Source: CAWIMX01 sp963837345 (GTDB lineage Bacteria > Acidobacteriota > Vicinamibacteria > Vicinamibacterales > CAVVIG01). From it: DNA of 64,000 nt. How positions within the stretch are numbered: position 1 is the stretch's first letter; each line of letters begins with the position of its first letter. The DNA lies in the NCBI GenBank assembly GCA_963837345.1, contig CAWIMX010000002.1, positions 768,787 through 832,786 on the forward strand. The letters are read 5' to 3'. This document shows, one piece after another, positions 53,173-63,669 of this stretch. The notes beneath the pieces were generated by a model. That model worked only from the letters and a program-made list of their open reading frames with translations. It did not search any database and was not told where the DNA came from. The translations under genes were made by a program, and so were the position numbers.

Positions 53173-54057
53173 ATGTTGAAGAAGATCCGTCTGGCCGCGC
53201 TGGCCGCGGTCCTGCTGGTTGCCGCTTGCGTCCGCGGTCGTCGCCGCATTCGCGCGCAGGCGCAAACGCAGCCGCCGGCACCCGCCGCGCCGCGCCGCAC
53301 CCAAGCCGCGACGCCTCCGGCGCCGCCGCCCGCGCCCGCTGCGTCCACTGCAGGCGAAGACGCCCGAGGTCGTCGACAACCCGTACGGCCTCGAAGCGCT
53401 GTCTGGAAGGGCGGCGACATCGTCGCGCGAACGACGCTCCTGCGATCCTCGTGCATCATGTCGATGGGCAGCTGGTACATCATCGTCACCAAGGTGTACG
53501 AGCAGTACAAGATGGGCGCGCAGGCGCAGGGCGGCCAGAAGACGTTCTGGAAGGCGCCATCGTGCAGGCAAGGCGCCGAAGCGCTCAAGAAAGCGCAGCC
53601 CGTTCCGCTTCATCGCCGAGACAGGGCTCGAGGCGACGCAGCAAGCACGACGGCCTGCTCGGCAACGTCGACCTCAACGAATGGATCACGATGTCGATCC
53701 AGCGCGCGATCGACAACGTGCAAAGCCGCGCTGCAGGACGGCCTGGCGTTCCTCGCCACCGTGGGCTCGACGGCGCCGTTCGTCGGCCTGTTCGGCACGG
53801 TGTGGGGCATCTATCACGCGCTGACCGCGATCGGCATCGCCGGCCAGGCCTCGATCGACAAGGTCGCCGGTCCGGTCGGCGAGGCGCTGATCATGACGGC
53901 GATCGGCCTGGCGGTCGCGGTGCCGGCGGTGCTGGGCTACAACTGGCTCGTCCGCCGCAACAAGGCGGCGATGGACCGGTGCGCAGCTTCGGCGCCGACC
54001 TGCACGCGCGTGCTGCTGGGCGCGCACGACGAGCGCGGCCGCCGGCGCAGGGCGTGA
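53173..54057 (+). CDS. exbB: ExbB proton-channel protein, multiply frameshifted
   Basis: The inner-membrane energiser of TonB-dependent transport. Pieced across frames it reads MLKKIRLAALAAVLLVAA, a Pro/Ala-rich stretch, EVVDNPYGLEALWKGGDIVA, TTLLILVIMSMGSWYIIVTK, then GLAFLATVGSTAPFVGLFGT and VGEALIMTAIGLAVAVPAVL, with three membrane helices as in ExbB/MotA/TolQ. The N-terminal Pro/Ala-rich extension is typical of betaproteobacterial ExbB. At least five frame changes occur. The last conserved residues are RRNKAAMD at about 53,980. It precedes two exbD genes and tonB. Confidence 0.88.
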   Translation: MLKKIRLAALAAVLLVAACVRGRRRIRAQAQTQPPAPAAPRRTQAATPPAPPPAPAASTAGEDARGRRQPVRPRSAVWKGGDIVARTTLLRSSCIMSMGSWYIIVTKVYEQYKMGAQAQGGQKTFWKAPSCRQGAEALKKAQPVPLHRRDRARGDAASTTACSATSTSTNGSRCRSSARSTTCKAALQDGLAFLATVGSTAPFVGLFGTVWGIYHALTAIGIAGQASIDKVAGPVGEALIMTAIGLAVAVPAVLGYNWLVRRNKAAMDRCAASAPTCTRVLLGAHDERGRRRRA

Positions 54058-54061
54058 CGCC

Positions 54062-54500
54062 ATGGCGATGAACGTCGGCTCGGCCGACGGGGACGAGGAC
54101 GAAGTCGTCTCGACGATCAACACCACGCCGCTGGTCGACGTGATGCTGGTGCTGCTGATCATCTTCCTGATCACCATTCCGGTGGTCACGCACGTCGATC
54201 CCGGTCAAGCTGCCGAAGGAGCGCAACGAGATCCGCGAGACCAAGCCCGAGAACATCGTGATCTCGGTCGACCAGCGACGGCGACATCTACTGGAACGAC
54301 CTGCAGCATTGCCGACCACGCGACGCGCTGATCGAGCGGCTGAAGAAGATCGCGGTGCTCGATGCCGCAGCCCGAAGTGCAGATCCGCGGCGACGGCGGC
54401 GCGAACTACGAGTCGGTCGGCCGCGATCATCTACGCGTGCCAGCGCGCCGGCATCGCCAAGGTCGGCTTCATCACCGAGCCGCCGCCGCGCAGCGGCGCT
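54062..54500 (+). CDS. exbD: ExbD (first copy), multiply frameshifted
   Basis: About 145 residues. The N-terminal membrane helix is in DVMLVLLIIFLITIPVVTHV, with the proton-pathway Asp in TTPLVDVMLV. After correcting single-base insertions near 54,195, 54,273, 54,306, 54,361 and 54,426, the periplasmic domain reads PVKLPKERNEIRETKPENIV, SVDSDGDIYWND, PQPEVQIRGDGGANYESVGR and IYACQRAGIAKVGFITEPPP. It starts four bases after the exbB frame ends; the stop codon position is uncertain. Confidence 0.85.
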
Positions 54501-54526
54501 GATGCGGCCGAACCGCGAAGGAATCG

Positions 54527-54967
54527 ACATGGCAATGAACGTAGGCACCAGGCGGCGGCGACGGCGATCCGGACGTGATGATCGACATCAACACGACGCC
54601 GCTGATCGACGTGATGCTGGTGCTGCTGATCATGCTGATCATCACGATCCCGATCCAGCTCCACGCGGTGAACCTCAACATGCCGACCGGCAATCCGCCG
54701 CCGCCGCTGGTCAAGCCGGAGGTCGTCAAGCATCGACATCGACTCCGACGAGCGTCGTCTACTGGAACGGCGAGGCCGTGCCCGACCGCGCCGACGCTCG
54801 AGGACAACGCTCGGCGCGCGGCCGCGCAGGCCGTGCAGCCCGAGGTGCACCTGCGGCCGGACAAGGCCGTCGAAGTACGCGGTCGTGGCCGGGTGATGGC
54901 GTCGGCGCAGCGGCTCGGGCTGACCAAGATCGGCATCGTCGGCAGCGAGCAGTTCATCAACGAGTAG
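54527..54967 (+). CDS. exbD: ExbD (second copy), frameshifted
   Basis: About 145 residues. It starts MAMNVGT with a GAAGGA ribosome site, and then DVMIDINTTPLIDVMLVLLI has the conserved Asp of the membrane helix. The periplasmic part reads LHAVNLNMPTGNPPPPLVKP, VQPEVHLRPDKAV and RLGLTKIGIVGSEQFINE, ending at a TAG (54965-54967). Paired ExbD paralogues after ExbB are common in TonB clusters of Betaproteobacteria and Xanthomonadaceae. Several single-base insertions break the frame (for example near 54,555 and 54,730). Confidence 0.85.
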
Positions 54968-55014
54968 CTCGCCGCGGCGACGTGCCACGCGAAAGGCGCG
55001 CGGAGTCGAAGCAC

Positions 55015-55673
55015 ATGGATTACGCACGACAGCAGAGAGACCCGACCCGGCACATGATCGGGATCGCGTTCGTCGTTCTGGTGCACGTGCTGGTGATCTA
55101 GGCGCTCCTGACGGGACTCGCACGGAACGTCGATCGAGATCATCAAGAAGCCGCTCAACGCCACGATCATCGAGGAGGTGAAGCTGCCGCCGCCGCCGCC
55201 GCCGCCGCCGCCGAAGAAGATCATCGAGCCGCCCAAGGCGCCGCCGCCGCCGCAGCAGCCCTACGTTCCGCCGCCGGACATTCCCGCGCCCGTCAACGAC
55301 GGTGCCGACCGGTCATCGCCGCGGTGACGCCCACGGCGCCGACCGAGCCGCACGTCATCGCGCCGCCGCCGTGGTCGCCCCGCCGCCGCCGCCGCCGCCC
55401 AAGCCCGCAGTCCGCCGCGGCATCGCCGGGATTCGCGGCGACGTACCCGACTATCCCGGAAGCGATCGCGCCGGGGTCGACGGCAAAGGACGCGTGGTCG
55501 CGCGCCTCAGATCGACGAGAAGGGCAACGTCACCGAGGTGAACATCGTTTCGGCGGAACCCCGCACGTACTTCGACAAGCGCGGTGCGTGCCGCGCTCGA
55601 AGACTGGAAATTCAAGGCCGAGGGCGAGAAGTACGTCGGCGAGGTCGAGATCAATTTCACGCTCAGCGAGTAA
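55015..55673 (+). CDS. tonB: TonB energy transducer, frameshifted and with an in-frame TAG
   Basis: About 215 residues. The N-terminal membrane anchor is MIGIAFVVLVHVLVI, and a proline-rich periplasmic spacer follows (ten consecutive prolines, then KAPPPPQQPYVPPPDIPAP). The C-terminal TonB domain reads VVARLQIDEKGNVTEVNIVS, then WKFKAEGEKYVGEVEINFTL. A TAG (55099-55101) interrupts the anchor where a tyrosine codon is expected, probably a base error, and several insertions shift the frame downstream. It spans the periplasm to contact outer-membrane receptors. A terminator follows 25 bases after its stop. Confidence 0.87.
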
Positions 55674-55698
55674 CAGAAGCCGACTGCTGCAGAAACGA

Positions 55699-55726
55699 AA
55701 CGGCCGCCTGCGAGGCGGCCGTTTTT
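55699..55726 (+). terminator. Rho-independent terminator after tonB
   Basis: A perfect 10-bp GC-rich stem (acggccgcct / aggcggccgt) with a GCG loop, followed by a run of five T. It ends the exbB-exbD-exbD-tonB operon. A short A-run on the left lets it also act weakly on the opposite strand. Confidence 0.92.
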
Positions 55727-55742
55727 CGCGGCGCAGGACTGT

Positions 55743-56118
55743 TCAGCCGCGGCGCAACGCCCAGGCGCGCTGCGGTCCAGCTGCCGAGCGGCGACACGCA
55801 TGACGACGCCGGCGGCGATCTGCGCAAGCGACACCGGATGGCCGCACGGCGACGCGCGAGGAATTCGCGTGCGATGTCTGCGTAGGCGCCGGGAAGCGCA
55901 CGACCGCGATGCCCACGCTCGCTGCGGTCCACATGCGCCGATCACGGCGCGCTTGCGCCATGCGGGCAGCGTGCGGGCGCCGGCAGCGCGGCCATCACGC
56001 GCGCGGTAGAAGCCGTCGTCGGCAAGATAGTCGCGTGATGCTCAAGGCGTCCGCGCGCAAGCGCCGCGTCGAGCCAGTCGTCGGCAGGTTGATGTGGCAG
56101 GGACATGCGTTCGTTCAT
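55743..56118 (-). CDS. Small membrane protein next to ECF sigma factor (possible anti-sigma)
   Basis: About 120 residues after frame repair. An N-terminal acidic helix (MNERMSLPHQPADDWLDAAL) is followed by DGFYRARVMAALPAP, then two membrane segments (AVIGAWTAASVGIAVALPGA, and VSLAQIAAGVVMLAAGSW). The ATG overlaps the sigma-factor stop codon (ATGA), the arrangement of sigma/anti-sigma pairs. No zinc-finger (HxxxCxxC) anti-sigma motif is visible, so an anti-sigma role is inferred from position only. Several insertions break the frame. Confidence 0.6.
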
Positions 56119-56712
56119 GCTGCATCCGCTCCGGGCTCCACGCCGCAAGCCGCGCCTTGAGCTTCTGCTTGCCGCGCAGCACGTGGGTCTTCACGGTGCC
56201 GACGGGGCAGCCCAGCACGTAGCGCGGCCTCCTCGTGGGTCAGGTCATTATGGTAGCACTGGACGATCGCGGCCCGTTCCGCCTCGGTACAGCACCGCCA
56301 TGGCGCGCTCGAGATCGACCTTGAGCGTCGCTGCCGCGCGCGTGATCGGCCTGCGCGTCGTCGATCGCCGGCATGGCGGCTTCGTCGTCGTCGGCCACGT
56401 CGGTCCGCCCGATCGCCCAGCAGCTCTTCCTTGCGCTTGCGCGCGTCGGCGAGCCAGCAATTGGTGGCGATCCGGTAGAGCCAGGTGGAGAACCTGGCTT
56501 CCTGCCGAAACGACTTCAGATTGCGCCAGGCGAGCACGAACGTGTCCTGCGCGAGATCGTCCGCAAGCGCGTGATTGCCGGCGGTCAGCTTGCGCAGGCA
56601 CGCGCGCACCGCCGACTGGTGCCGCTGGACGAGCTCGGCGAAGGCGTGCCGGTCGTCCGTGACCAGCGCGCGCGCGATGAGCTGCGCATCCGTGACCGGC
56701 GGTTCGCGCCAT
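56115..56712 (-). CDS. ECF-type RNA polymerase sigma factor, frameshifted
   Basis: About 190 residues. Region 2 is intact in one frame: RHAFAELVQRHQSAVRACLR and ALADDLAQDTFVLAWRNLKS (the -10 and core-binding helices), then FSTWLYRIATNCWLADARKR. Region 4 appears after shifts as AERAAIVQCYHNDLTHEEAA followed by a helix-turn-helix. The start is probably the ATG complementary to 56710-56712. Its stop overlaps the following membrane-protein gene. The regulon is unknown. Confidence 0.85.
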
Positions 56713-56744
56713 CGGCGATTCGCGCGGCTCGATGCGCGACGCAA

Positions 56745-57655
56745 GTCCGGAGGCTCGTGCGCACGCATGGACTGCCGTCGGCCGGCCGTCGAGTTCGGGC
56801 TCGCGCCGGGCCGGCCGCACGCGCGCGACGCTGGCCGATCCTCGAAGTACCAGAGGACGATGTAGCCGATTCCCACGAACAGCAGCACAAGGCCGACGCC
56901 AGTTCGGCGTAGCCTCGTCGATCATCGAGTAGAGCGTGAGCGCGAGGCCGATCCCGCCCATCAGCACGCCCTTGCGCAGGTCGGACCACGCGGCCTGGCG
57001 GCGCGAGCGCTCGCCTGCTCGTCCAACGGCGCGACGCGGCGACCGCCGCGAACGGCGCGCCGACGCGGCCGGTGCCGATCGCCTGCATCGCCTCGCCGGG
57101 GGCACGATGCCCTGCTCGGCGAGCTTCAGCATGGTTTCGTTCTGCATGCGCGTTCTTGCGCATCTTGTACCAGATGATGAGCGCGATGAGAGGATCGGCG
57201 TCAGGAAGACGATGAAGCACGATGCCGAGCACCATGCCGGCGAGCGCGGGGTCGTGGTCGAGGAACTGGTCGAACGAATCGTAATCGCGATCGCACCGAC
57301 ACGCCGATGTCGGACGCGCTTGCCGTGCCTTGCGGCGCCGAGCTGACGACGGACCGCTGCCTCGCTCGTCGTCGTCGGTGCCTGCGCCGCTTCGCGGGCT
57401 TCCGTTCGTGCGCGGCCTTGGCCGGCGCCGACCTGCTTGTCGACCTGGCTGAGCCGCGCTGGCCTCCTTCTGCCGCGTGCCGCGGCGTCCGGCGCGTCGG
57501 GCGCAGGCGAGGGCCGCGCTAGACGGGCTCCTGCGGCGGCACCGCCGGCGGACGCGGCGCGAGGGCGACGCCAGCGCCAGCGACGGCGGCGCGCCAGGAC
57601 CGCCGCCCAGCACCAGGCGGCGGCGGAGCTGGCGGCGATCGATGGCACGGGTCAT
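56745..57655 (-). CDS. DUF6249-like membrane protein, frameshifted
   Basis: About 270 residues after repair. It contains a Pro/Ala/Arg-rich N-terminal half that is hard to follow because of frame changes, then a first membrane segment in LAGMVLGIVFIVFLTPILIA. A characteristic stretch, WYKMRKNRMQNETMLKLAEQ, GIVPP, comes next, followed by two more membrane segments (GVLMGGIGLALTLYSMIDEA and VGLVLLFVGIGYIVLWYFED). This layout resembles DUF6249 proteins, which often neighbour a sigma factor. The C-terminal limit is approximate. Confidence 0.6.
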
Positions 57656-57825
57656 GCAGGGTCTCCCGGACGAGTCTGATATCGCCGATTGGATGCGCCT
57701 AGTCGGCCTGTCCGGATTCAGGTCGCGCGGCGGACGCCGGGCAGGCGCCGCCGGAGCTGCATGCTATCATCCCGGCGCCGCCCACGACATCGGCGGTGGC
57801 TGCGATCGCGCAATTTGCCTCGCGC

Positions 57826-60171
57826 ATGTTGACCTTTACAAGGCTAACGAACGCCGGATCCGCCGATTGTCGATTCCGCCCTCCGCCTGGGAGCGCTGCG
57901 CCGCCGATTGTCCTCGCAGTCGGCGTCGCTGGCGCGGCTGTTCTTGCGCCTCGCGGGGCTCTGGCCATCGCGCGCGCCGCCCGCGCAGCGCCGCCGACGA
58001 TACCGTCACGCTCAATTTCGTCAACGCGGACATCGACGCCGTGGTCAAGGCGGTCGTCCGAGATCACCGGCCGCAATTTCATGCTCGATCCGAGGATCAA
58101 GGGCACGGTCAACATCATTTCGGCGCGGCCCGGTGCCGAAGAGCCTCGTCTACCCGACGCTGTTGTCGGCGCTGCGCTTGCAGGGCTTCGTGGCGGTCGA
58201 AGGCGACGGCGTCACCAAGCTCGTCCCCGAAGCCGAAGCGAAGCAGCAGGGCAGCGACGGTCGGCGCAGGGCCGGTCGCGGCGCGGGCGGCGACCGGCTG
58301 GTGACGCAGGTGATCACGCTGCAGCTACGAGTCGGCGCACGCAGATCGTCAACGTGCTGCGGCCGCTGATCACGCCCAACAACACGATCGCCGCGTTTCC
58401 CGGCAGCCAACGCGCTGGTCATCACCGACTACGCGGAGAACCTGCGGCGGATCGAGAAGATCATCGCGTCGCTCGACCAGCCGCCGGCGGGCGAGCCGAT
58501 GCTCGTCCCGCTGCAAGTACGCGTCCGCGCTCGACGTCGTCCCGCTCGTCAATCGCGCTCGCTCGGACCGAATCGCGGCACGCGCCGGCGCGCCGCCGGA
58601 CGATGCAGCAGCGCGTGACCGCTCGTCGCCGATCCGCGCTCGAACAGCGTGCTGCTGCGCGTCGGACAATCCCGCGCGCGCTCGCGCGGGTGAGGGCGCT
58701 GATCGAGCAGCTCGACACGCCGGGGCGCGCCGGCGGCAACATGTTCATCGTCTATCTCAAGAACGCCGACGCCGCGCGCGTCGCGCAGACGCTGCGTGCG
58801 CTGTTGCCGGGCGGCAGCGACGCGGCGCGCCGCGGCGGCATCGCAGCCGTCGCTGATCGGCAATCGCCGCGGTCTCGCTCGGCGTCGCCGGCGACGCCGC
58901 GCCGCCGCCGCCGCAAACCGCCTCGCGACGGTCGCCTGCGCCGTTCACGCTCCGGCTCGGCGGCGCCGGCGGCGTTCGCCGCGGCGGCGCGACGATCCAG
59001 GCCGACGCCGCGAACAACGCGCTGATCATCATGGCGCCGGAGCCGGTCTACAACAATCTGCGCGCGATCATCGAGCAGCTCGACGTGCGCCGCGCGCAGG
59101 TGTTCGTCGAGGCGCTGATCGTCGAGGTGTCGGCCGACAAGGCCGCGCGAGTTCGGCATCCAGTGGCAGGTCCTGCAGCGGGCTCAACAAGAGCAACGTG
59201 CAGGGCTTCGGCGGCACCAACTTCGGCACGCGCGACAGCGGCAACAACATCATCTCGGGCTCGGTCAACCTCGGGCTGCGCTGGGGCAGGGCCTGAACGC
59301 CGGCATCATCAACGGCACGATCACGATTCCCGGGCCTCGGCACGATCACCAATCTCGCGTTGCTCGCGCGCGCGCTCGAGCAGGATGCGGGCGCCAACAT
59401 CCTGTCGACGCCGACGCTGCTGACGCTCGACAACGAGGAGGCGCGCATCATCGTCGGCCAGAACGTCCCGTTCGTGACCGGGCAGTACGCGACGACCGGC
59501 ATCGACGTCGACGGTGCAGCCGTTCCAGACGATCGAGCGCAAGGACATCGGCGTCATGCTGCGCGTGAAGCCGCAGATCACCGAAGGCGGGCACGGTGCG
59601 CCTCGGCGATCTACCAGGAGGTGTCGCGCATCGAACTCGTTCACCACGCACGACCGGCACTCGTGCTGTCGAAGCGCGCGCTCGAGTCGTCGGTGATCGT
59701 CGACGACCAGCAGATCGTCGTGCTGGGCGGCCTGATCCAGGACAGCTTCACCGACGGCTCCGACAAGCGTGCCGCTGCGTCGGCGACATCCCGATCATCG
59801 GCGCGTTCTTCCGCTACGACGCGCGCAAGCGGATCGAAGATCAACCTGCTGATCTTCCTCAAGCCCACCGTGGTGCGCACGGACGCGCAGGGCCGCGCGC
59901 TGACCTCCGAGCGCTACGACTACATCATGGGCGAGCAGCAGCAGCGGACGCCGCCGAGCCGCGCTACTTCTGGCGCGACCAGACCGTGCCGACGCTGCCG
60001 CCGGTAGGCGCGATGCCCGGCACGCCGGCGGGCGAGTCCCAGCGACCTCGCGCCGCCGCGCCCGCCGATGCGGCCGCCGATCGTGCCGCAGATGCCCGCA
60101 CCGCCGAGACGCGCGTCGCGCCGCAACCGGCACCCCGCGGCGCCGCCCGATCGCGGCGTCCGACCCGATGA
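57826..60171 (+). CDS. gspD: Type II secretion secretin GspD, heavily frameshifted
   Basis: The outer-membrane channel of type II secretion. The N0 domain starts VTLNFVNADIDAVVKAVSEI and TGRNFMLDPRIKGTVNIISA; N1-N3 repeats follow (QIVNVLRPLITPNNTIAAFP, VRALIEQLDTPGRAGGNMFI, IMAPEPVYNNLRAIIEQLDV). The secretin core has VPFVTGQYATTGID, ERKDIGVMLRVKPQITEGG and DDQQIVVLGGLIQDSFTDGS, ending NLLIFLKPTVVRTDAQGRAL. At least ten single-base insertions were traced, for example near 58,056, 58,132, 58,325, 58,408 and 58,514. The stop overlaps the gspE ATG (ATGA). The start codon (ATG 57826) is uncertain. Confidence 0.87.
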
Positions 60172-61700
60172 CGCCCGTCGAGCCTGCCGCCGTCTGCCGC
60201 AGCCTTCGCGCGCGGATTCCGCTACGCGTTCGCGCGCACGCACGGCGTGCTGGCTGCGGGGACGAAGGCGACGCGGTCGTCGTGCTGACGCGCCCCGACG
60301 CGACGGTCGACGGCATCGCCGAGATCAAGCGCGTGCTGCAGCGGCCGCTCGTGACGCGCGCGGTCGACGCCGAGCGCTTCGCCGCCGAGCTCGCGCGCGC
60401 CTACAACCAGGCGACGTCGGGTGGCGCGCGACGCTGGTCGAGCGATCTCGCGCGCGAGACCGACCTCGCGCGGCTGATGCAGGACATGCCGGCGGCCGAG
60501 GACCTGCTCGACAGCGACGGCGCAGGCGCCGGTCATCCGGATGATCAACGCGCTGCTGCTGCAGGCGCTGCGCGAGCGCGCGTCCGATCTCCACTTCGAG
60601 CCCTACGAGGCGCGCTCGGTCGTGCGCTTTCGCGTCGACGGCGTGCTGCGCGACGTGATCGAGCCGCCGCGCGCGCTGCACGCCGCGCTGGTGTCGCGCC
60701 TGAAGATCATGGCGAGCCTCGACATCGCCGAGAAGCGGCTGCCGCAGGACGGGCGCATCGCGCTGAAGCTCGGCGACAAGCAGGTCGACGTGCGCGTATC
60801 GACGCTGCCGACCGGGCCCGGCGAGCGCGTCGTGCTGCGCCTGCTCGACAAGGACGCGGCGCGGCTCGACCTGACCGCGCTCGGCATGAGCGAGGCGACG
60901 CGCGACGGCGATCGACCGGCTGATCCGCGAGCCGCACGGCATCGTGCTCGTCACCGGGCCCGACCGGCTCGGGCAAGACGACCACGCTCTACGCCGCGCT
61001 GTCGCGCCTGCCGCGCGGCGCGCGTCAACATGATGACGGTCGAGGACCCGATCGAGTACGCGCTCGACGGCGTCGGCCAGACGCAGGTCAATCCGCGCAT
61101 CGAGCTCGACTTCGCGCGCGCGCTGCGCGCCATCCTGCGCCAGGATCCCGACGTCATCATGATCGGCGAGATCCGCGACCTCGAGACCGCGCAGATCGCG
61201 GTGCAGGCGTCGCTGACCGGGCACCTCGTGCTCGCGACGCTGCACACCAACGACGCGCGCCAGCGCGGTGACGCGGCTGGCCGACATGGGCGTCGAGCCG
61301 TATCTGCTGGCGTCGAGCCTGCTCGGCGTGCTCGCGCAGCGGCTGGTGCGCACGCTGTGCCCGGCGTGCCGCGCGCCGCGCGCGCCGACGCCGGGCGAAG
61401 CAGCAGCTGCTGCGCGGAACTCGGGCTGCCGCCGACGCAGCCGCTCGTCGACGCGCCGCGGCTGCGCGCAGTGCAACGACACCGGCTATCGCGGCCGCAC
61501 CGGCGTCTACGAGCTGCTGTCAGGTCGACGACGCGATCCGCCGCCAGATCCACGACGGCGCGGCCGAGCTCGCGCTGCGGGCGGCCGCAACGCGCGGCCG
61601 GGATGCGCCGCTGCGCAGCGACGGCGCGCGCTGGCTCGCCGATGGCACGACGTCGCTCGCCGAGCTGCTGCGCGTGACCCGCGAACGCGTGACGCCGCCG
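60168..61700 (+). CDS. gspE: Type II secretion ATPase GspE, frameshifted
   Basis: The hexameric ATPase that drives pseudopilus assembly. The longest clean stretch (60,541-60,900) reads RASDLHFEPYEARSVVRFRV and VSRLKIMASLDIAEKRLPQD. Walker A appears as TGPTGSGKTTTLYAAL after removing an extra G near 60,962. The Asp box is VEDPIEYALDG, Walker B is DPDVIMIGEIRDLETA, and the tetracysteine zinc finger is split over frames (LCPACRAPR and RGCAQCNDTGYRGRTG). It lies between gspD (4-base overlap) and gspF. The exact stop is unclear. Confidence 0.87.
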
Positions 61701-61707
61701 TGCACGC

Positions 61708-62923
61708 ATGTCCGCGTTCCGCTGGGAGGCGGTCGACGCGCGCAGGGCCGCGTCGCGCGGGCGTGCTCGACGCGCCGACACCGCGCGCCGGTGCGCGACC
61801 AGCTGCGTGCGCGAGGGACTGACCCGACGGCGATCGCAGCCGCGGCAACGCTGCGAGCGGCGGCGGCTCGCTCGGCGCTGCGGCTGCCCGCGCCGCTGCT
61901 CGCGCTCGACGACGCGGCAGCTCGCGACGCTCACGCGATCGGGCATGCCGCTCGACCAGGCGCTGGCGGCGGTGGCCGAGCAGGCGGACGACGCGCGAGC
62001 CGCGAAGCTCGCGGCCGACGCTGCGCGCGCAGGTCGCCGCGGGCGAGTCGCTGCCGGCCGCGCTTGCGCGCTGTCCGCGCGACGTTCTCCGCCGCTCTAT
62101 CGCGGACTCGTCGGCGCCGGCGCCGAGACCGGCCGGCTGGCCGAAGTGCTCGCGCGGCTCGCCGACTATCTCGAGGCGCGCGAGGCGCTGCGCCAGAAGT
62201 TCGTGCTGGCGCTGATCTATCCGGCGCATCGTGACGGTCATCGCGTTCGCGGTGATCGCGGTGCTGCTGACGTACGTCGTGCCGCAGGTCGTCGTCGGTC
62301 TACCAGCAGAGCCGGCAGACGCTGCCGTGGCTGACGCAGGCGCTGATCGCGACCAGCGCGTTCTTTCGCGCGACCGGCGTGGTTGTGGCTCGCGTGCATC
62401 GTGGCGCGTTCTGATCGCGTTCGCGCTCGCGCTCGCGGCGCGGCGTTTCGCGCGCGCTGGCACGCGTTCCTGCTGCGCGTGCCGGTCGCGGGCGCCTGCT
62501 GCGCAGCCTCGATACCGCGCGCTTCGCGAGCACGCTCGCGATCCTGACCGGCAGCGGCGCGCCGCTGTTGCGCTCGCTCGACGCGGCCGCCGAGGTCGTG
62601 CGCATGCTGCCGCTGCGCGCCGCGGCGGCGCGCGCCGCGGCGCTCGTGCGCGAAGGCGTGCGCTCGTCGCGCGCGCTGCGCGAGCAGAAGCGTCTTCCCG
62701 CCGGTGCTGATCCACCTCGTCGCCAACGGCGAGCAGAGCGGGCGGCTCGCGCCGATGCTCGAGCGCGCGGCCGCGCGAGCTCGAGCGCGATGCGGAGCGG
62801 CGCCTCGCGTGGTTCGCCGCGCTGCTGCAGCCCGCGCTGATCGTCGTGATGGGCGCGATCGTGCTGGTGCTGGTGCTGGCCGTGATGCTGCCGATCGTGT
62901 CGATGAACCAGCTGATCCGATAG
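61708..62923 (+). CDS. gspF: Type II secretion inner-membrane protein GspF, frameshifted
   Basis: About 405 residues after repair. The two T2SF repeats are visible: LATLTRSGMPLDQALAAVAE with YRGLVGAGAETGRLAEVLAR, and FASTLAILTGSGAPLLRSLD with LIHLVANGEQSGRLAPMLER. Membrane segments lie in LALIYPAIVTVIAFAVIAVL, in a middle region near 62,390, and at the C-terminus, LIVVMGAIVLVLVLAVMLPI, ending SMNQLIR at a TAG (62921-62923). The ATG at 61708 starts MSAFRWEAVDAR. GspF recruits GspE to the inner membrane. No gspG or later gsp genes follow here. Confidence 0.87.
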
Positions 62924-62935
62924 AGTGCGGAAGCC

Positions 62936-63139
62936 ATGGCGGCGCAGCTGTACTTCAGCATTGTCGTGAGCGCGCTCGGAATGGCCTACATCGTCTACGG
63001 GCGGCGCCAAGCGAAAATCGTCCCGGTCATCGCCGGCGTTCTGCTCTGCCTGTACACGTATTTCGTCGACGGCTGGCTCTGGCTGTGTATCCTGGGCGCC
63101 TCGCTTGCACTGGCGCCGTTCATTCTCGATGTCGAGTAG
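62936..63139 (+). CDS. Small two- or three-helix membrane protein
   Basis: A 67-residue intact protein starting MAAQLYFSIVVSALGMAYIV, with hydrophobic segments at about 4-20, 29-44 and 48-63 joined by short polar turns (YGRRQAKIV, VDGWLW). Amphipathic spacing suggests a membrane protein. It follows gspF by 12 bases. It resembles short betaproteobacterial proteins of unknown function, and no function can be assigned. It is one of the few genes in this piece without frame errors. Confidence 0.75.
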   Translation: MAAQLYFSIVVSALGMAYIVYGRRQAKIVPVIAGVLLCLYTYFVDGWLWLCILGASLALAPFILDVE

Positions 63140-63179
63140 AATTGCATCGCCGTCCGGTTGCCACCCCTTTGGACCGAAC

Positions 63180-63669
63180 ATGCGTCACGCGAACAATTCA
63201 CGCCGCCGTTTCCTGGGACTCTCTCTTTTCGCCTGCCTGCCACTGCGTGCGCACGCTGCCGACCAACCGGTCAAATTGCCGTTCGAGTACGATCCGGCGC
63301 GCGACCCTGCGCAGGATCTCGAGGTCGCGCTGCGCATCGCGCGCGCCGCCGGACTTCGCGTCCTTCATCATCGTCGGCGGCGAATGGTGCTCGTGGTGCC
63401 ACATCATGGACCGGTTCTTCACCGCCAACGTGGATCTCAAGCGATATCGCGACACGAAGTACGTCTGGCTCAAGGTCAACTGGTCGGCGGAAAACCACAA
63501 CGACGCCTTCCTCCGGCGCTATCCGGCGATCAAGGGCTACCCGCATCTGTTCGTGCTCGATGCCAACGGGCGCTTGCTGCAATCGCAGGATACCGAAGAG
63601 CTCGAGATCGACGAAGAGCCGATCCCGCGGCAATGCGCGCGTTCCTGCGTCAAGTGGGCGCCGCGGCTA
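63180..63669 (+). CDS. Exported thioredoxin-like protein
   Basis: About 155 residues. A twin-arginine-type signal, NNSRRRFLGLSLFACLPLRA, is followed by a thioredoxin-fold domain with the redox motif GGEWCSWCHIMDRFF (CxxC). VDLKRYRDTKYVWLKVNWSA and KGYPHLFVLDANGRLLQSQD follow, matching the cis-proline strand. A frame change near 63,355 separates the signal part from the redox part, and another occurs near 63,625. It may help disulfide handling in the periplasm; the partner is unknown. The end overlaps the convergent queG gene. Confidence 0.8.
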